Positions 42,684-51,818 of a stretch of DNA of 64,000 bases are shown piece after piece. A program made the position numbers and the translations under genes. This DNA is from Pseudomonas benzenivorans (lineage in GTDB: Bacteria; Pseudomonadota; Gammaproteobacteria; Pseudomonadales; Pseudomonadaceae). The stretch covers positions 1,364,001 to 1,428,000 of the forward strand of contig NZ_CP137892.1 of assembly GCF_033547155.1 (NCBI RefSeq). Direction: 5' to 3'. Each line of letters begins with the position of its first letter. The stretch's first letter is position 1. The notes below the pieces were generated by a model. That model was not told where the DNA came from, did no database searches, and worked only from the letters and a program-made list of their open reading frames with translations.

Positions 42684-43589
42684 ATGCGCGGGCAGGGTAG
42701 AGGGGCGGCAGTGGCATGCCTGGTGGTGGCGATGGCCCTGTGGGGCAGTTCCTTCATCGCCCTGAAACTGGCCTTCGCCGAGCTGCCGGCGCTGTGGGTG
42801 ATCTTCGCCCGCATGGCTCTGGGCAGCGGGGTGTTCCTCCTCGCCTGGCGCTGGCGCGGGCGCCTGCTGTACCGCGCCGGCGACTGGAAATACCTGCTCG
42901 GCCTGGCCGCCTGCGAACCCTGCCTGTACTTCATCTTCGAGGCCCTGGCACTGCAGCACACCAGCGCCTCCCAGGCCGGCATGATCACCGCGCTGCTGCC
43001 CCTGCTGGTGGCCATGGGTGCCTTCGTCTTCCTGCGCGAGCGCATTGGTCGCACCACCCTGGCCGGCTTCCTCCTGGCCCTGGCCGGCGCGGTCTGGCTG
43101 AGCCTGGCCGGCAGTGCCGATGCCCATGCGCCGAACCCGCTCTTGGGCAACTTCTACGAGTTGCTCGCCATGCTCTGCGCCACCGGCTACACGCTGCTGC
43201 TCAAGCACCTGTCGGCGCGCTACTCGGCCTTTATCCTCACCGCGATGCAGGCCTTTATCGGCGCGCTGTTCTTCCTGCCGCTGGCGGCCTGGGACGCACC
43301 GGTGCCCCAGAGCATCAGTCCCCTGGGCATCGGCGCCTTGCTCTACCTGGGCGTGGTGGTCACCGTCGGCGCCTACGGCCTGTACAACTACGGGGTCAGC
43401 CGCCTGCCGGCCAGCCAGGCGTCCGGCTTCATCAACCTGATCCCGGTGTTCACCCTGGTGTTCGCCATGCTGCTGCTCGGCGAGCGGCTGAACACCGAGC
43501 AGCTGCTGGCGGCTACCCTGGTATTCGGCGGTGTGGCCCTGAGCCAATGGCGCAGCGCGCCGCCGGTCCCGGTCGGCGTGCTGGATTGA
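42684..43589 (+). CDS. EamA/DMT-family exporter
   Basis: This 301-residue protein has ten membrane helices in two EamA repeats (first at about 10-138, second 150-292). It begins [14 protein letters not shown], typical of RhaT/YdcZ-like drug/metabolite transporters. GAGG lies 7 bases before the ATG. It is 13 bases upstream of the PLP enzyme gene and so probably co-transcribed; a metabolite of that enzyme, perhaps cysteine or a related thiol, could be the substrate, as EamA of E. coli exports cysteine. This is inference. Confidence 0.9.
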   Translation: MRGQGRGAAVACLVVAMALWGSSFIALKLAFAELPALWVIFARMALGSGVFLLAWRWRGRLLYRAGDWKYLLGLAACEPCLYFIFEALALQHTSASQAGMITALLPLLVAMGAFVFLRERIGRTTLAGFLLALAGAVWLSLAGSADAHAPNPLLGNFYELLAMLCATGYTLLLKHLSARYSAFILTAMQAFIGALFFLPLAAWDAPVPQSISPLGIGALLYLGVVVTVGAYGLYNYGVSRLPASQASGFINLIPVFTLVFAMLLLGERLNTEQLLAATLVFGGVALSQWRSAPPVPVGVLD

Positions 43590-43602
43590 GGAGATACAAC
43601 CC

Positions 43603-44706
43603 ATGAGCGATTCGAGAAACTGGGCTCGCGAGGCGGTTCGCATCATCGAGGCGGATTTCCAGCGCAGCGCCGACACCCACCTGATCCCCCTGGAGTTGCC
43701 CGGCCTGCCCGGCACCGAGCTGTACTTCAAGGACGAATCCAGCCACCCCACCGGCAGTCTCAAACACCGCCTGGCCCGCTCGCTGTTCCTCTATGCCCTG
43801 TGCAACGGCTGGCTCAAGCCCGGTGCCCCGGTGATCGAGGCCTCCAGCGGTTCCACGGCCATTTCCGAGGCGTATTTCGCCCGCCTGTTGGGCCTGCCCT
43901 TTATCGCGGTGATGCCGGTCACCACCTCCAAGCAGAAGATCGCCCAGATCGCCTTCTACGGCGGCCAGAGCCACTTGGTGGACGATCCGACGCAGATCTA
44001 CGCCGAATCCGAGCGCCTGGCCCGCGAGAGCGGCGGCCACTTCATGGATCAGTTCACCTACGCCGAGCGCGCCACCGACTGGCGCGCCAACAACAACATC
44101 GCCGAGTCGATCTTCCAGCAGCTGCGCAGCGAGCGTCATCCCGAACCGAGCTGGCTGGTCTCCAGCCCCGGCACCGGCGGCACCCTGGCCACCCTCGGTC
44201 GCTACGTGCGCTACCGCCAGCATGGCACTCGGGTGCTCTGCGCGGACGCCGAGCGCTCGGTGTTCTTCGACTACTACCGCACGGGGGACGCCAGCCTGCG
44301 CCTGGACTGCGGCTCGCGCATCGAGGGCATCGGCCGGCCCCGGGTCGAGGCGTCCTTCCTGCCCTCGGTGATCGACGCCATGTGCAAGGTACCGGACGCC
44401 CTGTCGCTGGCCGCCATGCACTACCTGGCCCGGCGCCTGGGCCGGCGTGTGGGGGGCTCCAGCGGCACCAACCTGATCGGCGCACTGCTGGTGGCTCGGC
44501 GAATGGTCGCCGCCGGCGAGTCCGGCTCGGTGGTGGCGATTCTCTGCGACGGTGGCGAGCGCTACGCCGGCACCTACTACGACCAGGCCTGGCTCGAGTC
44601 CCAGGGGTTCGTCCTGGAGCCGCTGATCGAGGCGGTGGCCGCCTGTGCCGAACGGGGCGCGCCCCTGCCGGATGACCTGCCCAGTGTCGGGCTCCAGGAG
44701 GCATGA
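43603..44706 (+). CDS. PLP-dependent cysteine synthase/desulfhydrase family (Cds1-like)
   Basis: This 367-residue protein is a fold type II PLP enzyme of the cysteine synthase family. The PLP Lys is Lys54 in HPTGSLKHR, the substrate loop is [13 protein letters not shown], and the phosphate-binding loop is [13 protein letters not shown] near residue 190. The [10 protein letters not shown] form and the extra length are those of Cds1-type L-cysteine desulfhydrases, which release H2S, pyruvate and ammonia, and not of CysK/CysM; the reaction here is inferred. GGAG lies before the ATG. It overlaps the GNAT gene by four bases. Confidence 0.85.
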   Translation: MSDSRNWAREAVRIIEADFQRSADTHLIPLELPGLPGTELYFKDESSHPTGSLKHRLARSLFLYALCNGWLKPGAPVIEASSGSTAISEAYFARLLGLPFIAVMPVTTSKQKIAQIAFYGGQSHLVDDPTQIYAESERLARESGGHFMDQFTYAERATDWRANNNIAESIFQQLRSERHPEPSWLVSSPGTGGTLATLGRYVRYRQHGTRVLCADAERSVFFDYYRTGDASLRLDCGSRIEGIGRPRVEASFLPSVIDAMCKVPDALSLAAMHYLARRLGRRVGGSSGTNLIGALLVARRMVAAGESGSVVAILCDGGERYAGTYYDQAWLESQGFVLEPLIEAVAACAERGAPLPDDLPSVGLQEA

Positions 44707-45242
44707 ACATGGTCGAGTTGGCGATTCGTCAGGCCGGGGAGAGGGATATAGACGCACTGTGCGCGCTGATCTTCGAACACGGCCCCAACCCCTGGAACCA
44801 CCTGCCCGAGGCCGAGGTGCGCGCGCACCTGCAGGCCATCGAAGACGGCTCGGTGCAGGCCGTGCTGGTCGAAGGCGACAGCGGCGGCGAGCCCCTGGGC
44901 TTCGTCAGCTACCGGCTGACCCGGGATTTTGCCCGTTACCAACCCGAAGATCGCCGCGAGCAACTGCACGCCTACATCTGCGAGGCCGTGGTGCACCGCG
45001 CCGCCGCCGGCCAGGGCCTGGGCGCGCGTCTGCTGGGGGAGGCGGTACGGCGGCTGGCCGGGCAGGGCGTGGCGGATATCTATATCGACCGCCACGAGCA
45101 GAACGCCGCCTCGGCCGGGATGATGCGCAAGGCCGGCTTCGTCGAGCTGGAAACCTTCGCCGACCCGACCCGGCGGCCCAATGGCTCGGGGCGCACGACG
45201 GTCTGCTGTCTTCGACAGGGTCTCAGCATCGCTAATGGGTGA
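44703..45242 (+). CDS. GNAT-family N-acetyltransferase
   Basis: This 179-residue protein has the acetyl-CoA-binding pattern of GNAT enzymes: [20 protein letters not shown] (the Q-x-x-G-x-G/A loop) followed by [19 protein letters not shown]. The ATG at 44703 overlaps the stop of the PLP enzyme; a second ATG two codons later (44709) is also possible. Tight coupling suggests that it acetylates a substrate or product of the same pathway. Confidence 0.85.
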   Translation: MNMVELAIRQAGERDIDALCALIFEHGPNPWNHLPEAEVRAHLQAIEDGSVQAVLVEGDSGGEPLGFVSYRLTRDFARYQPEDRREQLHAYICEAVVHRAAAGQGLGARLLGEAVRRLAGQGVADIYIDRHEQNAASAGMMRKAGFVELETFADPTRRPNGSGRTTVCCLRQGLSIANG

Positions 45243-45285
45243 GCGGCGTCACCCCTGCCATTCGGTGCTTGCGCTGGCCCGGTAG

Positions 45286-45357
45286 CCAAAAAAGGGACGG
45301 ACTCATTCTCACCCTGCCCATGAGAAATGGCGAACAGGCAAGGATCTATCTTCCCCC
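45286..45357. repeat. Possible remnant of a dispersed repeat
   Basis: Two related segments, AAAAAAGGGACGGACTCATT and, about 40 bases on, CAGGCAAGGATCTATCTTCC, resemble the GGGACGGATTTATTTTC-like sequences that I recall as short dispersed repeats beside transposase relics in gammaproteobacteria. No transposase is left here. The match is from memory and partial. Confidence 0.3.
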
Positions 45358-45392
45358 GACCGAGTCGTTGAAGTCTTTGCCGGTATGCTCCA

Positions 45393-45427
45393 GCGAAAAG
45401 GCCCATCAATCGATGGGCCTTTTCGCT
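45393..45427. terminator. Shared terminator of the GNAT and COG2509 genes
   Basis: GCGAAAAGGCCCATC and its complement form a long perfect stem with loop AATC; A and T tracts on both sides serve the two converging genes. Confidence 0.93.
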
Positions 45428-45467
45428 CCGGTGTCGCGAGCAGGCTGCAGTCAACAGCCGGGCTGTC

Positions 45468-47075
45468 TCAGCAGAGCAGCATCTCTTGCACCACCGCCTC
45501 AGCCACCCGAATGCCGTCCACCCCCGCCGAGAGAATCCCCCCGGCATAACCGGCGCCCTCGCCGGCCGGGTACAGGCCCTTGAGGTTGAGGCTTTGCAGG
45601 TCATCGCCACGGGTGATGCGCAGGGGCGAGGAGGTGCGGGTCTCGATGCCGGTGAGCACCGCGTCATGCAGGTCGAAGCCCTTGATCTGCTTGGCGAAGG
45701 CCGGGATCGCCTCGCGGATGGCTTCGATGGCGAAGTCCGGCAGCGACGGCGCCAGGTCGCCGAGCTTGACCCCCGGCTTGTAGGAGGGCTCGACGCTGCC
45801 CCATTCGGTGGATGGCTTGCCGGCGATAAAGTCGCCGACCAGTTGGCCCGGCGCCTCGTAGCTGCGCCCGCCGAGTATGTAGGCCTGGGATTCCAGGCGC
45901 TCCTGCAACTCGACACCGGCCAGGGGGCCACCCGGGTAGTCCTGCTCCGGGGTGATGCCGACGACGATGCCGGCGTTGGCGTTGCGCTCGTTGCGCGAGT
46001 ACTGGCTCATGCCGTTGGTCACCACGCGCTCCGGCTCGGAGGTGGCGGCGACCACGGTGCCGCCCGGGCACATGCAGAAGCTGTACACCGAGCGGCCGTT
46101 GCGGGCGTGGTGCACCAGCTTGTAGTCGGCGGCGCCGAGCTTGGGGTGGCCGGCGTACTTGCCCAGGCGGGCGCGGTCGATCAGCGACTGCGGGTGCTCG
46201 ATGCGGAAGCCCACGGAGAATGGCTTGGCTTCCATGAAGACGCCACGGGCGTGGAGCATGCGGAAGGTGTCGCGGGAGCTGTGGCCGAGGGCGAGGATCA
46301 CGTGGCGGCTTTCGATCTGTTCGCCGCTTTCCAGCACCACGCCCCGGAGCTGGCCATTGTCGATCAGCAGGTCGCTGACCCGCTGCTGGAAGCGCACCTC
46401 GCCGCCCAGGGCCTTGATCTCCTCGCGCATGGTGGCGACCACGCCGGTGAGGCGGAAGGTGCCGATGTGCGGCTTGCTGACGTAGAGGATCTCCTCCGGT
46501 GCGCCGGCCTTGACGAACTCCTGCAGCACCTTGCGCCCCAGGTGCTTGGGGTCCTTGATCTGGCTGTACAGCTTGCCGTCGGAGAAGGTGCCGGCGCCGC
46601 CCTCGCCGAACTGCACGTTGGACTCGGGGTCGAGCACCTTTTTGCGCCACAGACCCCAGGTGTCCTTGGTGCGCTGGCGCACTTCCTTGCCGCGCTCCAG
46701 CACGATGGGCCGCAGGCCGGCCTGGGCCAGGATCAGTGCGGCGAAGATGCCGCAGGGGCCGAAGCCGACCACGATGGGGCGTTCCTGCAGGGGCTGAGCA
46801 GCCTGGCCGACCGGCTTGTAGGCGGTGTCCGGGGCGGTGCCGATGTGCTTGTCGTCGCGGAACTTGGTCAGCAGCGCGGCCTCGTCACGCACGGCGAAGT
46901 CGAGGGTGTAGATGAACTGCAGCTCGCTGGATTTCTTGCGCGCGTCGTAGCTGCGCTTGAACAGGGTGAAATCGAGCAGTTCGTCGTCGGCGATGCCCAG
47001 GCGCTGGAGCAGGGCCGGGCGCAGGGCCTCTTCGGGGTGGTCGAGGGGCAGTTTCAGTTCGGTGATGCGCAGCAT
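45468..47075 (-). CDS. FAD-dependent oxidoreductase, COG2509 type
   Basis: This 535-residue flavoprotein has an N-terminal substrate-type domain (LKLPLDHPEEALRPALLQRL), then a dinucleotide-binding motif VVGFGPCGIFAALILAQAG at about residue 103, FGEGGAGTFSDGKL, and a final GEGAGYAGGILSAGVDG. These are the marks of the COG2509 group of uncharacterised FAD dehydrogenases, whose substrate is not known. ATG at 47075 is preferred over a TTG two codons upstream. It is convergent with the GNAT gene and follows the GAPDH-like gene by 105 bases. Confidence 0.88.
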   Translation of the reverse strand: MLRITELKLPLDHPEEALRPALLQRLGIADDELLDFTLFKRSYDARKKSSELQFIYTLDFAVRDEAALLTKFRDDKHIGTAPDTAYKPVGQAAQPLQERPIVVGFGPCGIFAALILAQAGLRPIVLERGKEVRQRTKDTWGLWRKKVLDPESNVQFGEGGAGTFSDGKLYSQIKDPKHLGRKVLQEFVKAGAPEEILYVSKPHIGTFRLTGVVATMREEIKALGGEVRFQQRVSDLLIDNGQLRGVVLESGEQIESRHVILALGHSSRDTFRMLHARGVFMEAKPFSVGFRIEHPQSLIDRARLGKYAGHPKLGAADYKLVHHARNGRSVYSFCMCPGGTVVAATSEPERVVTNGMSQYSRNERNANAGIVVGITPEQDYPGGPLAGVELQERLESQAYILGGRSYEAPGQLVGDFIAGKPSTEWGSVEPSYKPGVKLGDLAPSLPDFAIEAIREAIPAFAKQIKGFDLHDAVLTGIETRTSSPLRITRGDDLQSLNLKGLYPAGEGAGYAGGILSAGVDGIRVAEAVVQEMLLC

Positions 47076-47180
47076 GGGCAATCCAGGATCGGGGCCGGAG
47101 GCAACCCGGCAACGTGGGGAAGGCGGCGATTATACCCGCGATTGCCGAACAGCCGGCGAAGTGGCGGCGCATGTCGGCGT

Positions 47181-48179
47181 TCAGGGTTTGAGCCAGGCCA
47201 GCAGCACATCCAGCATGCGGTTGGCGAAGGCCCACTCGTTGTCGTACCAGGCCAGCACCTTGACCAGCTCGCCCTGGACCCGGGTGTGGTTGAGGTCGAC
47301 CACGCAGGACACCGGGTAGCCGCGAAAGTCGCTGGACACCAGGGGCAGTTCGTTGCATTCCATCACCCCGGCCGGCAGTTGCGCCGCGCCCTGCTCGAGG
47401 GCCCTGTTGATCGCCTCGCGGTCGCTCGGGTGCTCGGCGCTGAAGGTCAGGTCGAGCAGCGATACGCTGGCCGTCGGCACCCGCACCGAGAGACCGTCCA
47501 GGCGCCCGGCCAGCTCCGGCAGCACCAGGCCGATGGTCTTGGCCGCGCCGGTGCTGCTGGGAATCATCGACAGGGCCGCGGCGCGGGCGCGGTAGAGGTC
47601 GTGGTGGGGTTTGTCGAGCAGGTTCTGGTCGTTGGTGTAAGCGTGTACGGTGTTGACCAGGCCCTGGCGGATGCCCACGGCCTGGTGCAGCACCTGGGCC
47701 AGGGGGGCCAGGCAGTTGGTGGTGCAGGAGGCGTTGGAGACGATCTGCTGGCTGCCTAGCAGCTGCTGGTTGACGCCGTAGACCACGCTCAGGTCGGCAC
47801 TCTCCAGCGGGTGGGCGAGCAGCACCCGCGGCGCGCCAGCGGTCAGGTGCTGCTCGACCTGGGCGCGCCGCTTGAAGTGCCCGGAGCACTCCAGCACCAG
47901 GTCGATGCCGAGCTTGTCCCAGGGCAGCTCCACCGCCTCCGGCTCACGCAGCAGGTGAATGGCCTGGCCGTTCACCTGCATCAGGTCGTCATGCAGGCCG
48001 ACATGGCCGGGAAAGCGGCCGAAGGTCGAGTCGAAGCGGGTCAGATGCACCAGGGTGGCATGGTCACCCAGGTCGTTGATCGCCACCAGGTGAATGCGCT
48101 GCTCCAGCTTGCGCTCGAACAGGGCGCGCAGCACGGCGCGCCCGATGCGCCCGTAACCATTGATCGCCACTCGCAACAT
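47181..48179 (-). CDS. Class I glyceraldehyde-3-phosphate dehydrogenase family
   Basis: This 332-residue protein has the GAPDH fold: NAD loop NGYGRIGR at 7-14, catalytic Cys152 in SNASCTTNC and His179 in VHAYTNDQ. The HAYTNDQ motif argues for a true GAPDH and against erythrose-4-phosphate dehydrogenase. The residue pattern INDLGD after the second strand resembles the P. aeruginosa GapA-type enzyme that I recall with the same motif; coenzyme choice is uncertain. Some usually fixed positions differ (LSMIPSSTGAAKTIG). It is probably a paralogue of the main housekeeping enzyme. Confidence 0.88.
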   Translation of the reverse strand: MLRVAINGYGRIGRAVLRALFERKLEQRIHLVAINDLGDHATLVHLTRFDSTFGRFPGHVGLHDDLMQVNGQAIHLLREPEAVELPWDKLGIDLVLECSGHFKRRAQVEQHLTAGAPRVLLAHPLESADLSVVYGVNQQLLGSQQIVSNASCTTNCLAPLAQVLHQAVGIRQGLVNTVHAYTNDQNLLDKPHHDLYRARAAALSMIPSSTGAAKTIGLVLPELAGRLDGLSVRVPTASVSLLDLTFSAEHPSDREAINRALEQGAAQLPAGVMECNELPLVSSDFRGYPVSCVVDLNHTRVQGELVKVLAWYDNEWAFANRMLDVLLAWLKP

Positions 48180-48239
48180 AGTCGCCTCCCGTCAGCCATA
48201 TAGCCTTCAGCTTAGGAGAGGGGGCGGGGTAGGAGGGGA

Positions 48240-48914
48240 TCAGTCGCTGCGTGCGCCACCGTAGTAGCCGCAGCCGCGCAGCACTTCGCCGTTCAGCCGC
48301 AGCTCGGCCGCGAGGTGCTGCACCGCGCCGCTCATGGGGTCGACGCAGCGTTGTGGCGCGACCCAGAGTTCCAGGCGCTGGCCGTTGGCCTCGCTGGTCA
48401 GGTTCAGGCGTCCCTCGGGTAGGCGCTCCTCGAGAAAGGGCAGGGCCTGGGCGGCTTGGCCCTGGCGCTCGAGCATCAGGCCGCCGGCGCCGACCGTCAC
48501 GCTCCAGCCCGGCTCCTGGCCGCTGGCGTGCAGGGTGCTGCGCTTGAAGTTGGGGTCGTCGCAGCCCCGGCCCTCGTGCTGCAGGCGGTAGATCCGCGCG
48601 AGGTTCAGCTGGCCGTCGACGCCATTTTGCTGGCTTGCCGCCAGGCTGCCGCGCACGTCGGCGAACAGCGGGCCGGAGCCGCCGGCGAGCAGCTCGGTGG
48701 CTTCGGCCATGATGTCGGTGGCGCCGGCATCCTCGATGACGAAGCGCCGCTGCTCCTGGCAGGGCCGCAGCAGCAGCTGTCCGTCCGCCTGGCTGAGCTC
48801 GCCCTGCAGGCGCGTCTGTTCGGCGCTGCCGGCGTCGCCGGGCTGGCTCTCGAACACCTGGCAACTGGCGAACAGCGGCAGTAGGGCAAACAATAGGGGG
48901 CGACTAGTGGGCAT
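48240..48914 (-). CDS. COG3650-like lipoprotein
   Basis: This 224-residue protein has a lipoprotein signal (LLFALLPLFASC, Cys near 18). The rest is a mixed domain with conserved CQEQRRFV, SGQEPGWSVTV and CVDPMSGA ... LNGEVLRGCGYYG, which I associate with COG3650/predicted membrane lipoproteins of unknown role. AGGAG lies 7 bases before the ATG. It is divergent from the DUF488 gene, 66 bases apart. Confidence 0.8.
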   Translation of the reverse strand: MPTSRPLLFALLPLFASCQVFESQPGDAGSAEQTRLQGELSQADGQLLLRPCQEQRRFVIEDAGATDIMAEATELLAGGSGPLFADVRGSLAASQQNGVDGQLNLARIYRLQHEGRGCDDPNFKRSTLHASGQEPGWSVTVGAGGLMLERQGQAAQALPFLEERLPEGRLNLTSEANGQRLELWVAPQRCVDPMSGAVQHLAAELRLNGEVLRGCGYYGGARSD

Positions 48915-48980
48915 CGGGCTTCTCCTAGCAAGGAGGGCCACGTTACCCAGGCCTCCGGACTATCACAAGGGTGCGAGCGG

Positions 48981-49373
48981 ATGATCCAGTGCAAGCGAGT
49001 CTACCAGGGCGTCGAGGAGGAGGACGGCCGGCGTGTGCTGGTCGATCGCCTGTGGCCGAGGGGCTGCAGCAAGGCGGCGCTGCAGCTGCATGCCTGGTTG
49101 CCCGAGGTGGCGCCAGCGACCGAGTTGCGTCGTGCCTTCGACCATGACCCTGCGGCCTTTGCCGAGTTTCGGCGTCAGTACCGTGCGCAGTTGGCCGGCC
49201 ACCCGGAGCATTGGCAGGGCCTGCTGGCGCTCGCCGAGCAGGGCACCCTGACCCTGCTGTTCGCCGCGCGCGACAGTGAGCACAACAATGCCCGGGTGTT
49301 GGCGGAGTTTCTCGAGCAGGAACTGGACCGCCGCGCAGATCCCAGCTCGCCGGTGTGTTATGCCGACCGTTGA
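48981..49373 (+). CDS. DUF488 family protein
   Basis: This 130-residue protein belongs to DUF488 (YeaO-like). The hallmarks are RRVLVDRLWPRGCSK near the start and LTLLFAARDSEHNNARVLAEFL near the end. The function is unknown. The last few codons run into a region that, on the other strand, codes for the start of a broken membrane-protein gene. Confidence 0.9.
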   Translation: MIQCKRVYQGVEEEDGRRVLVDRLWPRGCSKAALQLHAWLPEVAPATELRRAFDHDPAAFAEFRRQYRAQLAGHPEHWQGLLALAEQGTLTLLFAARDSEHNNARVLAEFLEQELDRRADPSSPVCYADR

Positions 49374-49511
49374 CCAGCGGCCGCTGTCGGTACGGTTCTG
49401 CACGAAGCGCCCGACCTGGAAGCCGATCTCGTTGAACAGGATGATCGGGACGAACAGCACGGCGGTGATGATGAAGCTGTTGTAGCCGTAGAGCAGTTCT
49501 TGCTGGTACAT
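49374..49511 (-). pseudogene. 5' fragment of a membrane-protein gene
   Basis: From an ATG at 49511, with AAGGTGAG 9 bases upstream, the minus strand codes for MYQQELLYGYNSFIITAVLF then VPIILFNEIGFQVGRFVQ, a convincing start of an inner-membrane protein (one helix then an amphipathic turn), similar to DUF4239/bestrophin-like proteins. After NRTDSGRW the frame enters the complement of the DUF488 gene and has no sensible continuation, although it stays open to 48963. The gene has lost its body, so it is either a relic of a deletion or a very short read-through product. Confidence 0.55.
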
Positions 49512-49622
49512 GGCGGGCTCTCACCTTGCCGGACGATGGCGGGGGCGAGATGGGCCGGCGGAGCCGGGCGGCGGCCTGCCCGGTCGCAATGCGGTCGGGG
49601 TGCGGTTCGGTGTCGTGCGGGC

Positions 49623-50234
49623 TTAGCGGGTCAGCGGCAAGGCCGCCCCCATGGCTGCGAACAGTCCGCCGCAGCAGCGATTGAAGCCGCGACCGCAGCG
49701 CTGCAGCCAGGGCCGCACCTGGTGCGCAGCGCGGGCCAGGAGGAATTCCGCCAGGGCCTCGACCACGGCGAAGGTCAGGGCCATCACCGCGAATTGCAGC
49801 AGCAGGTCGGCCTGGGGATCGAGGAACTGCGGCAGGAAGGCGCCGAAGAACAGGATCACCTTGGGGTTGGACAGCGCCGACAGCAGGCCCTGGCGGAACA
49901 GGGCGGTGCCGGGCTTGGCGGTGGCGCGCTCGGCGGCGTCGAGCCGCAGCGGCGGGGCGCGCCACAGCTGGAAGCCGAGCCAGACCAGATAGGCGCCGCC
50001 GATCCACTTGAGTAGCACCAGGGCGTTGGCCGAGGCCTGCAGCAGCGCGCCGATGCCGAACATCGACAGGGCCATCAGGGCGGCAAAACCTACCACCCCG
50101 CCGGCGGTGGTCCACAGGGCCTTCTTGTAGCCGTAGAGGGTGCCGTGGGTCAGCACCAGCAGGCTGTTGGGACCGGGGGTCAGCACCAGGCCAATGACGG
50201 CGGTGAGGTAGAGCAGCCAGGTGTGCAGGGCCAT
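49623..50234 (-). CDS. LysE/RhtB-family amino-acid exporter
   Basis: This 203-residue protein has five to six membrane helices and the family signature GLVLTPGPNSLLVLTHGTLYG near residue 15. FRQGLLSALSNPKVILFFGAFLPQF at the middle is also typical of RhtB. The substrate may be threonine, homoserine or another amino acid. It lies upstream of the broken membrane-protein gene on the same strand. Confidence 0.92.
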   Translation of the reverse strand: MALHTWLLYLTAVIGLVLTPGPNSLLVLTHGTLYGYKKALWTTAGGVVGFAALMALSMFGIGALLQASANALVLLKWIGGAYLVWLGFQLWRAPPLRLDAAERATAKPGTALFRQGLLSALSNPKVILFFGAFLPQFLDPQADLLLQFAVMALTFAVVEALAEFLLARAAHQVRPWLQRCGRGFNRCCGGLFAAMGAALPLTR

Positions 50235-50415
50235 GGGGCGTCCACGCGAGATAGAGGGGCGTTCGCGCCTTTTTATGCCCGGGGCGGCGGTTGGTCAAGC
50301 GAGTAACGCGTTCACCCGATAACACTCATCCAGCCCTAGGGGGGAAGGCGAGGGCGGCATAGAGGTTGAAAGAGGCCGGGCCGCATCGACACAACCCGGC
50401 AGGCTGAGCGGCGCT

Positions 50416-50439
50416 CGCGCAAGCGCTGACGCTTGCGCG
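50416..50439. terminator. Hairpin after the OprD-family porin gene
   Basis: CGCGCAAGCG and CGCTTGCGCG form a perfect 10-bp stem with loop CTGA just after the porin stop. There is no T run. Confidence 0.5.
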
Positions 50440-50451
50440 GAGCGGGAGACT

Positions 50452-51783
50452 TCATAGCACGCTCAGGGGGTACTCGACGATAACGCGCACCTCGTCGACG
50501 TCGCCATCGATCTGATTGGCCGAGCCGCGGTGAGTCGCCTGGCGGACGCGGAAGGACAGGTCCTTGGCGGCTCCTCCCTGGACCACATACTTGGCCTCCA
50601 GATCGCGCTCCCAGTGCTTCTCGTTGGTGGCCGCGGCATTGAAGAAGCCGCTGAGCGGGTCGGCATCCGTGCTGTCGATATTGTCGCCGCGGATGTAGCG
50701 GGCCATCAGCGTCAGCCCGGGCACGCCAAACTCGGCCATATCCAGGTCGTAGCGCAGTTGCCAGGACTCCTCGTTCGGCGCGTTGAAGTCGGAATACTGC
50801 ACCGAGTTGGCCAGGTAGATGGCGTTGAAGCCGATATAGTCGAAGCCGTCATTGCCGTCGACCTTCTGGAAGGCCAGGGTCAGCGCATGGGGGCCCATGG
50901 CGTACTTGGAGGCCAGCGACCAGGTGGTGTTCTCGATGGCACCGGCCAGGGCTTTGCCCTCATCGAGGGTGCGATAGATGTTGAAGTCGAAGTTCAGCGA
51001 GCGCATGTCACCGAGCGGAAGGGTGTAATTGGCATTGCCGTAGTAACGCCGCCAGGTGTCTTCGACTTCCGACGCGAACAGGCTCAGGTTCAAGTTGTCG
51101 CTGGCGGTATAGGTACCCCCCGCCCAGTCCGCCGTATTGCCCACGTTGCCGGCATACTGGATTTGCAACCCGCCGTCGGAGTTGGTGCTACCGAACTCGT
51201 TCATCGCGGTGACATGGCCGGCGTCGATACTCAGGCTGTCGATTTCATCGCTGGTGAGGAATACGCCGGTGGCGGTCTGGGGCAGCAGCCGCGCGTCGCC
51301 GGTCGCAATCATCGGGTTCTCGACCCGTTTCTCACCGACTTTCAGCACGGTATTGGACAGCCTGACTTTGACGACGCCGCCCACCTCGCTGTAGTCGTCG
51401 CTGGGTCTGCCATCGCTGCCCACCGGCAACAGGGCGGTGCCGGTGCGGCCGCCGCCGCTGTCGAGCTTGATACCTAGATGGCCGTAGGCATCGACGCCGA
51501 AGCCGACCGTGCCCTGGGTGAAGCCGGACTCGAAGACCGCCATGATGCCGTGCGCCGCCTCTTCCCGGTAACCGTTCTCGCGACCGGGTTTGGCAGCATT
51601 GGTGCCGGCGCCGTTGAATCCCCCATTACGGAAGTCGCGGTTGAAGTAGAAAGTTCGGTTAAGAATGTTGAAAGTGCTGTCTTCGATAAAGCCCTTCGAT
51701 TCGCTCTGTTGACTAGCAGCGGCCATTTGCAACGAGGCTGCTGATACTGCCAGCGCCACGATACTAAGGGTGATGGTGCGCAT
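50452..51783 (-). CDS. OprD-family outer-membrane porin
   Basis: This 443-residue protein has a signal peptide (SIVALAVSAASLQMAAA) and the 18-strand beta-barrel of the OprD family. Family marks are GFIEDSTFNILNRTFYFNRD at the mature N-terminus, GYREEAAHGIMAVFESGFTQ, and the closing LSFRVRQATHRGS ... VRVIVEYPLSVL. The family takes up basic amino acids (OccD) or carboxylates (OccK); which group this belongs to cannot be settled by eye. GAGGAAG lies before the ATG, and a Crc/Hfq-type AACAACAA motif lies about 28 bases upstream of the start. It stands alone. Confidence 0.93.
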   Translation of the reverse strand: MRTITLSIVALAVSAASLQMAAASQQSESKGFIEDSTFNILNRTFYFNRDFRNGGFNGAGTNAAKPGRENGYREEAAHGIMAVFESGFTQGTVGFGVDAYGHLGIKLDSGGGRTGTALLPVGSDGRPSDDYSEVGGVVKVRLSNTVLKVGEKRVENPMIATGDARLLPQTATGVFLTSDEIDSLSIDAGHVTAMNEFGSTNSDGGLQIQYAGNVGNTADWAGGTYTASDNLNLSLFASEVEDTWRRYYGNANYTLPLGDMRSLNFDFNIYRTLDEGKALAGAIENTTWSLASKYAMGPHALTLAFQKVDGNDGFDYIGFNAIYLANSVQYSDFNAPNEESWQLRYDLDMAEFGVPGLTLMARYIRGDNIDSTDADPLSGFFNAAATNEKHWERDLEAKYVVQGGAAKDLSFRVRQATHRGSANQIDGDVDEVRVIVEYPLSVL

Positions 51784-51810
51784 TGGAACTTCCTCTTATG
51801 GACACGGAGG

Positions 51811-51818
51811 TTGTTGTT
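51811..51818 (-). promoter_or_regulatory. Candidate Crc/Hfq catabolite-repression motif
   Basis: On the minus strand AACAACAA fits the AAnAAnAA motif that Hfq/Crc binds in Pseudomonas leaders. It lies between promoter and ribosome binding site of the OprD-like gene, a fitting place for translational repression when a preferred carbon source is present. Confidence 0.4.

Noticed and set aside
49374..49622. Sequencing error joining the membrane-protein fragment to a longer gene
   Set aside because: No frame on either side of the junction restores a membrane protein; the DUF488 gene occupies the place where its body should be.
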